Origin: Neobacillus thermocopriae
Lineage (GTDB): Bacteria > Bacillota > Bacilli > Bacillales > Cytobacillaceae
Direction: 5' to 3'
NCBI RefSeq assembly: GCF_010975035.1
Contig: NZ_JAAIUV010000021.1
Coordinates: 1-63,336, forward strand
Length of the DNA: 63,336 bases
This document shows positions 35,746 through 46,969 of the stretch, one piece after another. Each line of letters starts with the position of its first letter. Positions within the stretch are counted from its first letter, which is position 1. The notes beneath the pieces are model-generated. The model searched no databases, was not told where the DNA came from, and worked only from the letters and a program-made list of their open reading frames with translations. The translations under genes and the position numbers were made by a program.

Positions 35746-37128
35746 TCAGAATGAAATTTTTTCTTGTAAAAAACTTACAAGTTGGTCAATTGGTATTCTT
35801 GTCTGTTCCATCGTATCCCGATCCCTTACTGTCACCATATGATCTTCCTGTGAATCAAAATCATAGGTGATACAGAAAGGTGTACCAATTTCATCATGAC
35901 GACGATACCTCTTACCGATTGAGCCAGCCTCATCATAATCCACATTGAAATGCTTAGATAATGTTGAAAATACCTCTCTTGCCCCATCTGATAATTTTTT
36001 CGACAATGGTAATACAGCTGCCTTAAATGGTGCAATGGCAGGGTGAAAATGCATGACAGTCCGAGATGTTCCGTCCTCCAGCTGTTCCTCATCATACGCA
36101 TCAATTAAAAACGCAAGGGCTACCCGGTCTGCTCCAAGAGAAGGCTCGATACAATAAGGAATGTATCGTTCATTCGTTTCTGGATCAATGTAATTGAAAT
36201 CTTCACCTGAGAATTGCATATGTTGTTTTAAATCATAATCTGTTCTTGAAGCAATCCCCCATAGTTCACCCCATCCGAACGGAAACTTATATTCAAAGTC
36301 AGTAGTCGCATTACTGTAATGAGACAATTCATCCTCAGAATGATCGCGAAGTCTTAAATTTTCTTTATTTAAACCTAATGACAACAGCCATTCTTCTGCA
36401 AACTGCTTCCAATAATCAAACCATTTCAACTCCTCTCCAGGTCGACAGAAAAACTCAAGCTCCATTTGCTCAAACTCTCTTGTACGGAAGGTAAAGTTAC
36501 CTGGAGTAATTTCATTACGGAAGCTTTTTCCTATTTGCGCAATTCCAAAAGGAAGTTTTTTACGCATAGTACGCTGAACATTTTTAAAGTTAACAAAAAT
36601 ACCTTGAGCTGTTTCTGGACGGAGAAAAATTTCATTGGCACTTGACTCTGTAACACCTTGGAACGTTTTAAACATTAAATTAAATTGACGAATACCTGTA
36701 AAATCATGACTGCCGCAATCTGGGCAAGCAATATGATGTTCGTTTATTAACTCTTCCATTTTATCAAACGGAAGGCCATCTACAACCATTTCAATCCCTT
36801 TTTCTTCAAGCGCCTTTTCGATTAATTTATCTGCACGGTGGCGTGCCTTACAATTTTTACAATCAATCATAGGATCATTAAAGTTACCAATATGTCCAGA
36901 TGCTTCCCAAGTCCGTGGATTCATCAAAATACTTGCATCTAAGCCTACATTATATGGAGATTCTTGAACAAATTTTTTCCACCAAGCGGCTTTAATATTA
37001 TTTTTAAGTTCAACTCCTAATGGGCCGTAATCCCATGTATTAGCTAGACCCCCATAAATTTCTGAACCAGGAAAGATAAAACCTCTGTGTTTAGCATGTG
37101 AAACAATTTGTTCCATTGATACACTCAT
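35746..37128 (-). CDS. glyS: Glycyl-tRNA synthetase, single-chain dimeric type
   Basis: Charges tRNA-Gly. The 460-residue class II enzyme has the motif [15 protein letters not shown] and GFGWGEL-like active-site segments of the homodimeric (alpha-2, eukaryote/archaeal-like) form, not the glyQ/glyS heterotetramer. B. subtilis has the two-gene form, whereas the B. cereus group and staphylococci have this one. The ATG at 37128 has AAGGAG eight bases upstream. Expression is controlled by the T-box in front. Confidence 0.96.
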   Translation of the reverse strand: MSVSMEQIVSHAKHRGFIFPGSEIYGGLANTWDYGPLGVELKNNIKAAWWKKFVQESPYNVGLDASILMNPRTWEASGHIGNFNDPMIDCKNCKARHRADKLIEKALEEKGIEMVVDGLPFDKMEELINEHHIACPDCGSHDFTGIRQFNLMFKTFQGVTESSANEIFLRPETAQGIFVNFKNVQRTMRKKLPFGIAQIGKSFRNEITPGNFTFRTREFEQMELEFFCRPGEELKWFDYWKQFAEEWLLSLGLNKENLRLRDHSEDELSHYSNATTDFEYKFPFGWGELWGIASRTDYDLKQHMQFSGEDFNYIDPETNERYIPYCIEPSLGADRVALAFLIDAYDEEQLEDGTSRTVMHFHPAIAPFKAAVLPLSKKLSDGAREVFSTLSKHFNVDYDEAGSIGKRYRRHDEIGTPFCITYDFDSQEDHMVTVRDRDTMEQTRIPIDQLVSFLQEKISF

Positions 37129-37157
37129 TGCTTTAACTCCTTTTTTCAAATAATAAA

Positions 37158-37380
37158 TAAAAAACTCTCGACCCTATGCTTAAATAAAGCATAGGGACGA
37201 GAGTATACCCGCGGTTCCACCCTATTTGCCGCTAATAAAAAGCAGCCACTTTAAAAAATGTATACATCATTGCTCAGGAACGCCCTTCCTTAACACTCTA
37301 TACCCTAGCTTCCACCATCCTAGGTTCGCTTTTATAGAGGATGTTAAGTACTCCTTTCCTTCAACGCAATTATTAATTTT
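37158..37380 (-). ncRNA. Glycine T-box leader of glyS
   Basis: On the minus strand the T-box consensus AGGGTGGAACCGCG is read at about 37222-37209, preceded by a stem I region containing the specifier GGC (37284-37282) in the context GGGCGTTCCTGAGCAA. A long terminator stem with six T (about 37204-37158) can alternate with the antiterminator. Uncharged tRNA-Gly would bind and permit read-through into glyS. Confidence 0.92.
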
Positions 37381-37387
37381 AATGTTA

Positions 37388-37416
37388 ATAATAACCAAAA
37401 TAATATGGAATGTCAA
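37388..37416 (-). promoter_or_regulatory. glyS T-box promoter
   Basis: Minus-strand TTGACA (37416-37411), a 17-base spacer and TATTAT (37393-37388) lie directly upstream of the T-box leader. Confidence 0.8.
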
Positions 37417-37422
37417 TAAGTG

Positions 37423-38175
37423 CTATAAAAGATTTCGAAACTCTTCCATTGAATTAAGAAATTTTTTCGTTTTAAAATGTAGACCTGAGTATTCTTCATA
37501 GTAGGCTGAAATCACTTTTTTTAGTTCCTCTTTTGTTTCATTCCTAACTGATATAGTACCTAATCTTGATAAATCAAAATAGTAAAACAACCTTAATAAT
37601 TTAACAGTAGCTGGTGAAATTTTGAGATGATATGGGTCTTTGTCTAAACAGCGATGGCATAAAAATCCACCTTCACGAATTGAAAAAGAAAAATGTCCGT
37701 CAGTACTGGCACAAACGGAACATTGATTTAAAATTGGATATAATCCTAAAACATTTAGCATTTTCATCTCATAAATGTTCATTAAAATATCTGGGTCATT
37801 GCCTTCATTCAAATAGTGAAGCGTTTGAAATAATAACTCAAAATGAAAAGGATTTGGCTTTTTTTCCTCGGTACATTTGTCAGTTAATTCAACAATATAA
37901 CTAGCATATGCAGTTAAAAAAATATCTTCTCCGATTGCTCGCATGGAGCTAATGATTTCTCCCTGCTGTAAATTTCCTAATCCCTTTCCTTTTTGAATTA
38001 AGAAATAACCATAAGTAAAAAGTTGGGTAATGGAAGAAAGACGGCTATTGGGCTTTTTAGCCCCTTTCGCCATTACGCCAATCTTTCCCCATTCCCTAGT
38101 ATATATTGTTATAATTTTATTCGTTTCTCCATAATCCGTAGTTCTAATTATGATGCCTTCACATCTTTGAAACAA
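37423..38175 (-). CDS. recO: DNA repair protein RecO
   Basis: A recombination mediator in the RecF pathway. It has an N-terminal OB fold ([19 protein letters not shown]), then a helical domain with the zinc-type cysteines CSVCAS and FLCHRC. The TTG at 38175 is preferred because GGTGA lies five bases upstream and the N-terminus matches the family; the ATG at 38187 has no ribosome site. About 250 residues. It lies 30 bases behind yqzL. Confidence 0.93.
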   Translation of the reverse strand: MFQRCEGIIIRTTDYGETNKIITIYTREWGKIGVMAKGAKKPNSRLSSITQLFTYGYFLIQKGKGLGNLQQGEIISSMRAIGEDIFLTAYASYIVELTDKCTEEKKPNPFHFELLFQTLHYLNEGNDPDILMNIYEMKMLNVLGLYPILNQCSVCASTDGHFSFSIREGGFLCHRCLDKDPYHLKISPATVKLLRLFYYFDLSRLGTISVRNETKEELKKVISAYYEEYSGLHFKTKKFLNSMEEFRNLL

Positions 38176-38205
38176 GACTTTCACCATCCAAGGGCGTACG
38201 ACTTG

Positions 38206-38352
38206 CTAGATTGGATAATCGATTTGTGCTAGCTCTTCATCTAGTTTATTGGGTGTTTCGATTTCTTGTTTTTCTTTCTCCAATTCTTTAAAGAGGAGAT
38301 ATGTGTCAATATTACCTGTTTGGCTAAATATTTTCCACGTAAAATCCAACAC
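38206..38352 (-). CDS. yqzL: YqzL family small protein
   Basis: A 48-residue protein opening LDFTWKIFSQTGNIDTYLLF and ending in an acidic tail (LDEELAQIDYPI), a close match to the YqzL family of Bacillales. The GTG at 38352 is chosen because AAAGGTGGGG lies five bases upstream and the family N-terminus starts Met-Leu-Asp-Phe. Found between era and recO. Function unknown. Confidence 0.85.
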   Translation of the reverse strand: MLDFTWKIFSQTGNIDTYLLFKELEKEKQEIETPNKLDEELAQIDYPI

Positions 38353-38507
38353 GAAAACCCCACCTTTCAATATTTGACTAGCAATAATACAATCAAACCT
38401 TACATTTATCTTAGCCAGCCTACGCACTAATCATAATACGTAAATATTGTAAATTCTTTTTAGGCATATATTTCAGATGGTTATAATAACTTAGTTAAAG
38501 CGAATCC

Positions 38508-39825
<1,318 letters not shown>

Positions 39826-39987
39826 TCAATCTTCCTTTCCAGCAATTTACTGCTGTTTCTTTATTTTACATCAATTTGAAACCAAAATCATTAATTGTAA
39901 AGAAAAAATATCAAAAATTTTAAATTGTTGAAATATTCTCTAAAATAGAATTGATGATTCATTGGTTTAGTCATTTTATCGAATTTC

Positions 39988-40386
39988 TTAACTAATTTCA
40001 ATTGTTCTTAATAGCTTAAACACATAAGGTATAAAAATGAATGCACCAATTATGATTGAAACAACCGCATAAACCAATACCGCACCTGCCGCCACATCTT
40101 TCGCCTGCTTTGCTAATGGTTTATACTCCAATGTAACGAGATCAACCACTCTCTCGATCGCGGTGTTTACCATTTCAAGACAAAACATCCCACTAATAAG
40201 TATCAGAACGATAAGCCATTCCATTTTATCAATAGAAAAATAAAATGACATCAATAATACAATACATGAACTTAGCAAATGAAATCTCATATTTCTTTCT
40301 TGCTTAACGACGGTTACAATTCCTTCAATTGCATATATGAAGGAATACCAAAATGGTTTATCCCTATGCTTCTCTTGTAAGCCCAT
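39988..40386 (-). CDS. dgkA: Undecaprenol kinase (DgkA family)
   Basis: A 132-residue membrane kinase with three helices and the conserved loop [14 protein letters not shown] followed by AKDVAAGAV. In Gram-positive bacteria it phosphorylates undecaprenol rather than diacylglycerol. Its start overlaps the ybeY end by 23 bases. Confidence 0.93.
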   Translation of the reverse strand: MGLQEKHRDKPFWYSFIYAIEGIVTVVKQERNMRFHLLSSCIVLLMSFYFSIDKMEWLIVLILISGMFCLEMVNTAIERVVDLVTLEYKPLAKQAKDVAAGAVLVYAVVSIIIGAFIFIPYVFKLLRTIEIS

Positions 40387-40840
40387 ACGCCTCTAAGATT
40401 TCCTTTTGTAGAGTGAACATTTCCTTTTCTTCTTCGTCAGTCATATGATCATAACCTAAAAGATGCAAAAAACCGTGAATTGCTAAAAAACCCAGCTCGC
40501 GTAAAAAGGAGTGACCATATTCTTCTGCCTGCTCCCTTGCTTTCGGTACAGAGATAATGAGGTCTCCTAAAATACGAGGCATATCTACACCAACTAATTC
40601 CATTTCACCTTCCCCAAGCTCTTCCATTGCAAAAGAAATTACGTCAGTTGGTGCATCCTTTCCCCGATAATCGCGGTTTATTTCACGAATTTTTTCATTA
40701 GTTACATAAGTAACGGAAACTTCACTATGTTTCTCAACCTTTAGTTTATTTGCAGCAAAATTTAACAATCTTTCTATTTCAAGTATTTGCTGTTCTGTTA
40801 ATTCCTTTGTTTCATCTGTGCTATCAATCAGTAATGTCAT
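40364..40840 (-). CDS. ybeY: Endoribonuclease YbeY
   Basis: An rRNA maturation endonuclease. The metal-binding motif [11 protein letters not shown] is intact near the C-terminus, and the 158-residue length is normal. It overlaps pgpH by four bases (ATGA) upstream and dgkA downstream, forming a tightly packed operon pgpH-ybeY-dgkA-cdd-era. Confidence 0.95.
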   Translation of the reverse strand: MTLLIDSTDETKELTEQQILEIERLLNFAANKLKVEKHSEVSVTYVTNEKIREINRDYRGKDAPTDVISFAMEELGEGEMELVGVDMPRILGDLIISVPKAREQAEEYGHSFLRELGFLAIHGFLHLLGYDHMTDEEEKEMFTLQKEILEAYGLTREA

Positions 40841-43020
40841 GCTTGCTTCACCTTCTTTGTTAGTTCAGGGTATTCAATCCTTGAATGGAAGATTCCCTTT
40901 AATGTTTCACATAAAGTATAAGATACTGTTTCAATTTCCTTCATAGTGAGGTCGCATTCATTCAATTGCCCATCCTGTATACGGTCAGCAATGATTTTCT
41001 TTACAAGAGACTCAATCAACTCAGGTGTTGGATTAGGAATGGAACGCACTGCTGCCTCAACACTATCCGCAATTCCTATTACGGCACACTCCTTAGACTG
41101 GGCTTTAGGACCTGGGTAACGAAAATCCTCTTCTTTAATTTTAGAATGAGGATTCATTTGAAGTTCTTTATGGTAAAAAAATTGCAATAAGCTTGTTCCA
41201 TGATGCTGCTCGGCAATATCAACGATTTCTTTAGGCATTTGGTATTTGCGTAAAATATTGGCCCCATCAACGGCATGAGCAATTATAATACTCGCACTTT
41301 TATCCGGTGTCAATCGATCATGAGGATTATCCTGATTCATTTGATTTTCTATAAAAAAGTGTGGCCGCTTTGTTTTTCCAATATCGTGGTAATAGCTACC
41401 TACTCTAGCAAGAAGACCATTTGCCCCTATTGCTTCACAAGCCGATTCCGCTAAATTTGCCACCATGACACTATGATGATATGTTCCTGGAGCTTCCATT
41501 AAAATCTTCCTCAATAAAGGATGATTTGGATTGGACAATTCAATCAGCCTCATGGTAGACAGTATTCCAAAGCTCGCTTCAAAAAATGGTAATAATCCTA
41601 TCGTTAATACGGCAGATATGAGCCCGGAAACAAGAGCAGCAATAAAGTAATATCCATATTCAATCCCGGAAAAATGTCCATTGGGTAAAAACATCACTGC
41701 CAATAAGGTCATAAGATTTACCATTGCAGCAAATAATCCTGCTTGTAGGATTCTTGACCTTCGATTTTGATTACTTAAATAAAGGATACCTGCCAAGGAA
41801 CTAAATAGTATATAAAATCCTACTGAGAAATTTAGTGTTCCAGACACTCCTTCATTAAATAAAATACTACCGCATAGTGAAAGGATTACGGATGTCAAAA
41901 TAGCCAGTTTCTCATCAATTAAAATTTTTAACAGCATACCAGCTAATGCAGCAGGAAACAAATATCCTATCCAAGGATAATTATAAAATTGCAATAGACT
42001 AATAATCTTCATGAGAAAAATTGACAAAATAAAAATTAAACCAAACAACAAAAGATAAGTTTGTTTTTTTTCTGGCAAAGAAGATTTCATTAGATAAAAA
42101 TTATAATATATAGCTGAAAGCATAATTACAATAAGTATGATTAAGCCAATAAACGGTTTATAAGTTTTTTCATTCTGAAGAAGGCCAACAAGCTTTAATT
42201 GACGATATATTTCTTGATCAATTAATTCCCCTTCTTCTACAATGACTTGTCCTTGAAGAATTTTAACCGGCTCTACGCTTTCAGCAGCCTTTTGACGAAG
42301 TTCTTCTGTAGCGGTAGGGTCATAAAATTCATTTTGTATGACTGCATATCTTCCCAGTTCAATAGCAGCCATTCTCAAATGATCATTCAAGGCTGTATAC
42401 TTTAATTCTTCTTCCAGACTTTTTTTGGCATTCTCAACTTCATCCGCAGGGATTCTTTTCGTCATTACATTATTGATAGCAGTCACCGTTAAATCTTTAG
42501 CAATCGATAATTCATCATTACTAGCTTGTACTAAGGCCGTAAATACTTGGTTCGATAAATCCTTAGTCACTGTAGGTGTCAACTTTCCAGTTAACATCGT
42601 AATTTTTTCTGCCGTACTTGGTTCAGAGGTTGGTAAATGATCTTCAGCAGTTTCCTCCTCCGATTCCTTCATGTTTTCACTTATCTCATCATTAACTTCA
42701 GAGGCCGCATTAAATATAGAGGAAATGAGGTCTACTCGATTTTGGGCATATTCATTTTTTAATGTATAGACAGGTTGAACTTGATTGCGAGCCTCGGCCC
42801 GTTTTCTTTCTGTACTTTTTTTATCTTCAACAGTCCCGGGAGAGCGTATCGTCTTTTCTGCCACAGAAAAAAGATCAACATCCAACTTTTCAGGTTTTAC
42901 ATTCGTATACATTGCTGTATACAAAACAAGACCTAACACAATGAAAAAAAGGATTCGAAAAAAAGAAATATCCAAAAGTTTTCTAATTCGAATGAAATGC
43001 TGCTGCAGTTTTTCCAACAA
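40837..43020 (-). CDS. pgpH: Cyclic-di-AMP phosphodiesterase PgpH
   Basis: A 727-residue membrane protein of the 7TM-HD class. An N-terminal helix is followed by an extracytoplasmic domain of about 250 residues, seven membrane helices (residues about 285-480) and a cytoplasmic HD domain with [22 protein letters not shown] and AEQHHGT. Degrades c-di-AMP. The start is TTG (43020, with another TTG directly after at 43017) behind GGAGGG. Confidence 0.95.
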   Translation of the reverse strand: MLEKLQQHFIRIRKLLDISFFRILFFIVLGLVLYTAMYTNVKPEKLDVDLFSVAEKTIRSPGTVEDKKSTERKRAEARNQVQPVYTLKNEYAQNRVDLISSIFNAASEVNDEISENMKESEEETAEDHLPTSEPSTAEKITMLTGKLTPTVTKDLSNQVFTALVQASNDELSIAKDLTVTAINNVMTKRIPADEVENAKKSLEEELKYTALNDHLRMAAIELGRYAVIQNEFYDPTATEELRQKAAESVEPVKILQGQVIVEEGELIDQEIYRQLKLVGLLQNEKTYKPFIGLIILIVIMLSAIYYNFYLMKSSLPEKKQTYLLLFGLIFILSIFLMKIISLLQFYNYPWIGYLFPAALAGMLLKILIDEKLAILTSVILSLCGSILFNEGVSGTLNFSVGFYILFSSLAGILYLSNQNRRSRILQAGLFAAMVNLMTLLAVMFLPNGHFSGIEYGYYFIAALVSGLISAVLTIGLLPFFEASFGILSTMRLIELSNPNHPLLRKILMEAPGTYHHSVMVANLAESACEAIGANGLLARVGSYYHDIGKTKRPHFFIENQMNQDNPHDRLTPDKSASIIIAHAVDGANILRKYQMPKEIVDIAEQHHGTSLLQFFYHKELQMNPHSKIKEEDFRYPGPKAQSKECAVIGIADSVEAAVRSIPNPTPELIESLVKKIIADRIQDGQLNECDLTMKEIETVSYTLCETLKGIFHSRIEYPELTKKVKQA

Positions 43021-43302
43021 TATCCCTCCAACTACGGCTTAAAAAATTAAATGAAACATGTTTTGTCAAAAGTATTTTAGATAAAAACGAACTTTATGTA
43101 AAATGATAACAGTTTTTTGGATATATTTCACTATATTCCATATTGATTCACAGAAAAGTTATATTATTAAATCAAATAAGTAGGTTCCACAAAAGTCTTT
43201 ATACCCTTCTTTTTGTAATTTAAACCGTAAACAGGGATGTTATTTGTTTTACACACAATTTGCGAGATTTAGAAATATCATTATTCAAAAATTTAAATAA
43301 AA
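43021..43302. other. Intergenic region upstream of pgpH
   Basis: Together with the phoH terminator this is a 341-base gap. It is AT-rich, with no ORF above about 25 codons. A minus-strand TTGACA at 43069-43064 could be part of the pgpH promoter, but no good -10 lies at 17 bases. Confidence 0.5.
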
Positions 43303-43347
43303 AAGCTGATCCCAAAAAGTCATTAATAAGGACATTTGGGTCAGCTT
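43303..43347 (-). terminator. phoH terminator (same hairpin type as sodA)
   Basis: An imperfect stem AAGCTGATCCCAAAAAGTC with GACATTTGGGTCAGCTT, ending in a T-rich run on the minus strand. Its sequence is closely related to the hairpin at 14265-14310. Confidence 0.82.
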
Positions 43348-43361
43348 CTCGAATTCTTTAT

Positions 43362-44324
43362 TTATTTTCCTTTTTTATCATAGGCTTCAATAATTCTGCC
43401 TACTAGAGGATGACGTACTACATCACTTTGCTCCAAATAGACAAATGAAATGCCATTCACATTTTTCAATATTTCTTCTGCCTCAACTAATCCAGACTTT
43501 ACCCCTTTAGGCAAATCAATTTGAGTGTGATCACCGGTAATCACCATTTTCGATCCAAATCCCAGTCTTGTCAGAAACATCTTCATTTGAGCATGGGTCG
43601 TATTTTGTGCTTCATCTAATATAACAAAGGCATCGTCAAGCGTTCGCCCTCTCATATAGGCAAGTGGAGCAATTTCAATCGTTCCGCGTTCAATTAATCG
43701 GCCTGTATGCTCTACCCCCAAAATATCGTGCAAGGCATCATACAATGGCCTTAAATATGGGTCAACCTTCTCCTTTAAATCTCCAGGAAGGAACCCTAGA
43801 CTCTCCCCTGCTTCCACAGCAGGTCTAGTCAGAATAATACGATTTACTTGACCGTTTTTCAAAGCATTTACTGCCATTACAACAGCTAAATAAGTTTTAC
43901 CAGTACCGGCTGGACCTATGCCGAATACTAAGTCACTTTTGTTAATGGCCATAATATATTGCCTTTGACCAAGTGTTTTAACCCGGATCGTTTTTCCTTT
44001 AATATTTTTGCCAATAACTTCATCGTATAAATTCACAAAATAATCGAGTGTTCCTTTTTCTGCCATCTGAATGGCATAAAGCACATCTCTTGGGCCTACA
44101 TGAATACCTTTACGAATCACTAGCATTAATTTGTCTATAATCTGTCTAGCGACAGCAACTTGTGTTTCATCACCTGACAAGCTGACCGATTCGCCTCTTG
44201 TAATCATTTTGACGCCAAGCTCTTCTTCAATGATTTTTAAATTTTGATCTGAGTTACCAAGTAAAGCAATGGCCTCTGCCGGATTTTCAAGCTGTACATC
44301 AATAACTGTTAACTTCTCTGTCAT
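43362..44324 (-). CDS. phoH: PhoH-like ATPase
   Basis: A 320-residue PhoH-family nucleotide-binding protein. The P-loop GPAGTGKTYLA, the segment FVILDEAQNTTHAQMKMFLTR (Walker B) and TGDHTQIDLP are typical. The role is thought to be in RNA metabolism or stress. Its ATG overlaps the yqfD stop by four bases. Confidence 0.94.
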   Translation of the reverse strand: MTEKLTVIDVQLENPAEAIALLGNSDQNLKIIEEELGVKMITRGESVSLSGDETQVAVARQIIDKLMLVIRKGIHVGPRDVLYAIQMAEKGTLDYFVNLYDEVIGKNIKGKTIRVKTLGQRQYIMAINKSDLVFGIGPAGTGKTYLAVVMAVNALKNGQVNRIILTRPAVEAGESLGFLPGDLKEKVDPYLRPLYDALHDILGVEHTGRLIERGTIEIAPLAYMRGRTLDDAFVILDEAQNTTHAQMKMFLTRLGFGSKMVITGDHTQIDLPKGVKSGLVEAEEILKNVNGISFVYLEQSDVVRHPLVGRIIEAYDKKGK

Positions 44325-45517
44325 TCACGAGTCTCCTTGGAAATCGGTTGTTCTACTGCGATGTTTTCAATCATTTTAAAATGTATATCCAGTATAACTT
44401 TACCATTTTTTACTTCCTTGTGTAAAATCTTTTCATCTTTAAACATAGCATCTTCATCCAATCGACTTTTTATTTCTTTTTTAGCCCTTTCTAAAGCAAT
44501 TTGTTCCGCCTGTTCTTTCGTATAAGATCGGATAATATCTTCACTTTCACGAATAGTGGTTTGAATATAGGAAACTGGAAGCACCCATTTTAAAAAATGA
44601 AGTTTATAAATGGTCTTTTCCATTTCAAATTGCTTGTATTCTGGGTCTTTAAATCCCCAAATAGGTAACTCAAACTTTCCAAACGCAAGTGCATGTCTTT
44701 GTTTTTCATTTCCGTTTAATACTTTAAACTTCGTATCAAGCGGCTGCTCCACATGACTTTTATACCAAGTTTCCCCCCACACTTTTCCCTTGGCAGGGAC
44801 GAGTTTCACGTTTTCCCCATCTTGTCCGATTTCACCGGATACAAGTAATTGTCCTTTTTGTACATAGTCATGAATATCAACGACCTTTTTGCCTTCTTCC
44901 ACAAATGTTTTTACAATGATTGCCTTCTTTTTCGCCACAAGGTTTTGTGGGGATAGTTCCTTTTGTTTTTCTGGTTCGTTTTTTTCGACTACTTGTAAAT
45001 GATAGGTTGTCCCCTTTAATTCCACACCAACCCATGTAAGATTTCCGACATTGTTAGTTAACTCTCTTTGTATTCCCTCTACATTTTTCACAAAAAATTG
45101 TAGTTTTCCAATTTTTACGCCCATCCTATCCAGTTCTTTGCGGATTTGATACTCAGTATCCGGTTTTGCACCTTTGATTTCTATACCCCAAATGACGTTT
45201 GAAAGAAGAAATATGATTAAAAGAAAGATAACCGCACCAGTAAGAAAACCGCTGTTTTTTAAGAGTCTCCTAAATAAAAACGGGACTCCTTTTCTTTTTA
45301 AAAATGTGATTTGACAATCAGTATGTCTAGCAAAATATCTGATGTTTTTGGCATCCTCAAGCTTCATTTGAAAAGTAATCGTTTCTGTACCATGCCGTTT
45401 TACATTCCAAATAATTATTTCATTCCTTGTGAGGACATTAATAAATCGCTCGATTCCTTTCCCGGTAATTTTAACCGTAACCATACCAAATAAAAAATCA
45501 ATCCATTGGTTCTTCAT
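44321..45517 (-). CDS. yqfD: Sporulation protein YqfD
   Basis: A 398-residue protein with one membrane helix (about residues 88-112), a preceding cytoplasmic part and a large extracytoplasmic part. This is the YqfD family, made in the mother cell during sporulation and needed for efficient sporulation. The start overlaps the yqfC stop by four bases. The order yqfC-yqfD-phoH is conserved in Bacillus. Confidence 0.9.
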   Translation of the reverse strand: MKNQWIDFLFGMVTVKITGKGIERFINVLTRNEIIIWNVKRHGTETITFQMKLEDAKNIRYFARHTDCQITFLKRKGVPFLFRRLLKNSGFLTGAVIFLLIIFLLSNVIWGIEIKGAKPDTEYQIRKELDRMGVKIGKLQFFVKNVEGIQRELTNNVGNLTWVGVELKGTTYHLQVVEKNEPEKQKELSPQNLVAKKKAIIVKTFVEEGKKVVDIHDYVQKGQLLVSGEIGQDGENVKLVPAKGKVWGETWYKSHVEQPLDTKFKVLNGNEKQRHALAFGKFELPIWGFKDPEYKQFEMEKTIYKLHFLKWVLPVSYIQTTIRESEDIIRSYTKEQAEQIALERAKKEIKSRLDEDAMFKDEKILHKEVKNGKVILDIHFKMIENIAVEQPISKETRE

Positions 45518-45816
45518 TTTGTTCCTCCCGAATTTTCATTTATATACAAGACTTGATCAATTTTTCCTTCAAGTAAAATTTCTTCGGGTAGAATCGTCTT
45601 TATGACAAAAGATTTCCCCTTCACTAATAACTGTCCTTGTTTTAATAACAGTCGGAGTTCTTTATCTGTAAACGCTAGAAGCCCTCGATGATTTTCAATG
45701 TAAATATGAATTTGTCCGATCATGGTGATTCGTGGTAAATCCATCATGACATCTTGAGGAAGATCCATTTTTTTAGCCATCCAATTTCGAACCCGCTGGC
45801 CCCATTTTTTTGCCAT
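45514..45816 (-). CDS. yqfC: Sporulation protein YqfC (YabP/YqfC family)
   Basis: A 100-residue protein of the YabP/YqfC family (motif MDLPRITMIGQIHIYIENHRGLLAF), a mother-cell sporulation protein linked with YqfD. The ATG at 45816 directly follows the T-run of a 20-bp hairpin, and the only ribosome site (GGGGG, 45831-45827) lies inside that stem. An in-frame ATG at 45837 also lies in the hairpin. Expression must therefore depend on the hairpin state or on an alternative start. Confidence 0.88.
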   Translation of the reverse strand: MAKKWGQRVRNWMAKKMDLPQDVMMDLPRITMIGQIHIYIENHRGLLAFTDKELRLLLKQGQLLVKGKSFVIKTILPEEILLEGKIDQVLYINENSGGTK

Positions 45817-45866
45817 AAAAAAAGAACCCCCTTTCATCTCATGTTTATGAAATGAAAAGAGGTTCT
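45817..45866 (-). terminator. 20-bp hairpin and U-run abutting yqfC start
   Basis: On the minus strand 45866-45847 and 45842-45823 form a 20-base stem with no mismatch (G-U pairs allowed) around the loop AAAC, followed by six further T and then the yqfC ATG. The wobble pairs form only in minus-strand RNA, so the structure belongs to transcripts entering yqfC. It looks like an intrinsic terminator or attenuator that also hides the ribosome site. Confidence 0.85.
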
Positions 45867-46078
45867 AGCACACCTTTTTCCAATTGAGCATCATGGAAAT
45901 ATCCTTACTCACAATGGTATTCTAAGAAACTTGAGCTTAAGAAATCAAGAGTGATGTAGACATCTCAATGTAATCCCTTTTTTTACCATGCTGTAGGCTT
46001 CTAACTGAGATCCAGGAATTACACTGAACTATAAAAGAGATTCACTAAGTCAAAGATATACTTACTTATTTTATTTAA
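45867..46078. other. Intergenic region yqeY / yqfC
   Basis: With the flanking hairpins this makes a 307-base gap. A weak sigma-E-like pair (GAATA about 45923-45919, then GATATTT 14 bases later) lies upstream of yqfC. No ORF is seen. In B. subtilis I recall yqeZ, floA (flotillin) and yqfB at this place; none is here. Confidence 0.45.
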
Positions 46079-46113
46079 GTAAAAAGACCACAGGTTTCCC
46101 TGTGGTCTTTTTG
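46079..46113 (-). terminator. rpsU-yqeY terminator
   Basis: A 14-base perfect stem (46081-46094 with 46099-46112) with a four-base loop and T-run. Confidence 0.92.
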
Positions 46114-46123
46114 AGTCAGAATA

Positions 46124-46570
46124 CTATGAAAGGTGTTGTTGTACAAATTTATTTACAAGCGCTCCATCGGCTTTACCTTTTACTTTAGGCATAATTGCTG
46201 ACATTACTTTTCCCATATCAGCTTTTGATGTAGCGCCAACTTCAAGAATCGTTTGTTTGACGATCTCGGTCAGCTCTTCTTCAGAAAGCTGTTTAGGCAA
46301 ATACAGCTCGACAATTGCGATTTCTGTACGAAGTTTTTCAACCAGATCTTGACGTCCGGCTTTATCAAACTCATGGAGGGAGTCTTTGCGTTGCTTTAAT
46401 TCGCGAGAAAGGACTGTTAACTCTTGCTCTTCGGAAAGTTCTTTCACACCAAGCTTAATTGCCTCATTTTGCAAGGAAGCTTTTATCATCCGAATTACAG
46501 AGAGTTTGTCTTTTTCTTTGTTTTTCATCGCTTGTTTCATGTCATTATTTAAACGCTCGAGAAGACTCAT
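46124..46570 (-). CDS. yqeY: GatB/YqeY domain protein
   Basis: A 148-residue helical protein. The C-terminal [30 protein letters not shown] matches the tRNA-binding tail domain of GatB, as in YqeY. It may act in tRNA-dependent amidation or tRNA binding, but this is not proven. Follows rpsU by 13 bases. Confidence 0.93.
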   Translation of the reverse strand: MSLLERLNNDMKQAMKNKEKDKLSVIRMIKASLQNEAIKLGVKELSEEQELTVLSRELKQRKDSLHEFDKAGRQDLVEKLRTEIAIVELYLPKQLSEEELTEIVKQTILEVGATSKADMGKVMSAIMPKVKGKADGALVNKFVQQHLS

Positions 46571-46583
46571 GTATTACACCCTC

Positions 46584-46757
46584 TTAATACTTACGTTTTC
46601 TTGCTGCTTCAGACTTTTTCTTACGTCTTACACTAGGTTTTTCGTAGAATTCGCGCTTTCTTGCCTCTTGCAAAGTACCAGTTTTTGATACAGAACGTTT
46701 GAAGCGACGAAGAGCATCTTCAAGCGATTCGTTTTTACGAACGATAGTTTTAGACAT
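46584..46757 (-). CDS. rpsU: 30S ribosomal protein S21
   Basis: A 57-residue basic protein beginning [19 protein letters not shown] and ending AARKRKY, typical of S21. The ATG at 46757 follows a GGAGGGAGGG-type ribosome site. It lies behind a strong promoter and ahead of yqeY. Confidence 0.96.
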   Translation of the reverse strand: MSKTIVRKNESLEDALRRFKRSVSKTGTLQEARKREFYEKPSVRRKKKSEAARKRKY

Positions 46758-46812
46758 TCTCTTTCCCTCCCTCCGAAACACAACACACTTACATCAATCC
46801 ATTTACTTTGCA

Positions 46813-46841
46813 ATTATAATATAACCTTTAAACAAGGTCAA
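46813..46841 (-). promoter_or_regulatory. rpsU promoter
   Basis: Minus-strand TTGACC (46841-46836), a 17-base spacer and a perfect TATAAT (46818-46813), about 55 bases ahead of the rpsU start. Confidence 0.82.
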
Positions 46842-46969
46842 CTGAAATTCGCCAGTTTAAAACAAGTATGCACAATTTTTATACTTATTTTTTCACTTCG
46901 TTTTTATTTTCCTAAAAAAGTGGCATGTCCCCTCCTAAGTAGCCATACAATGAAAGGAGAGGTGAAGAC

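Noticed and set aside
37129..37422. A small ORF in the glyS leader
   Set aside because: The conserved T-box elements explain the region; the plus-strand ORF there is a by-product.
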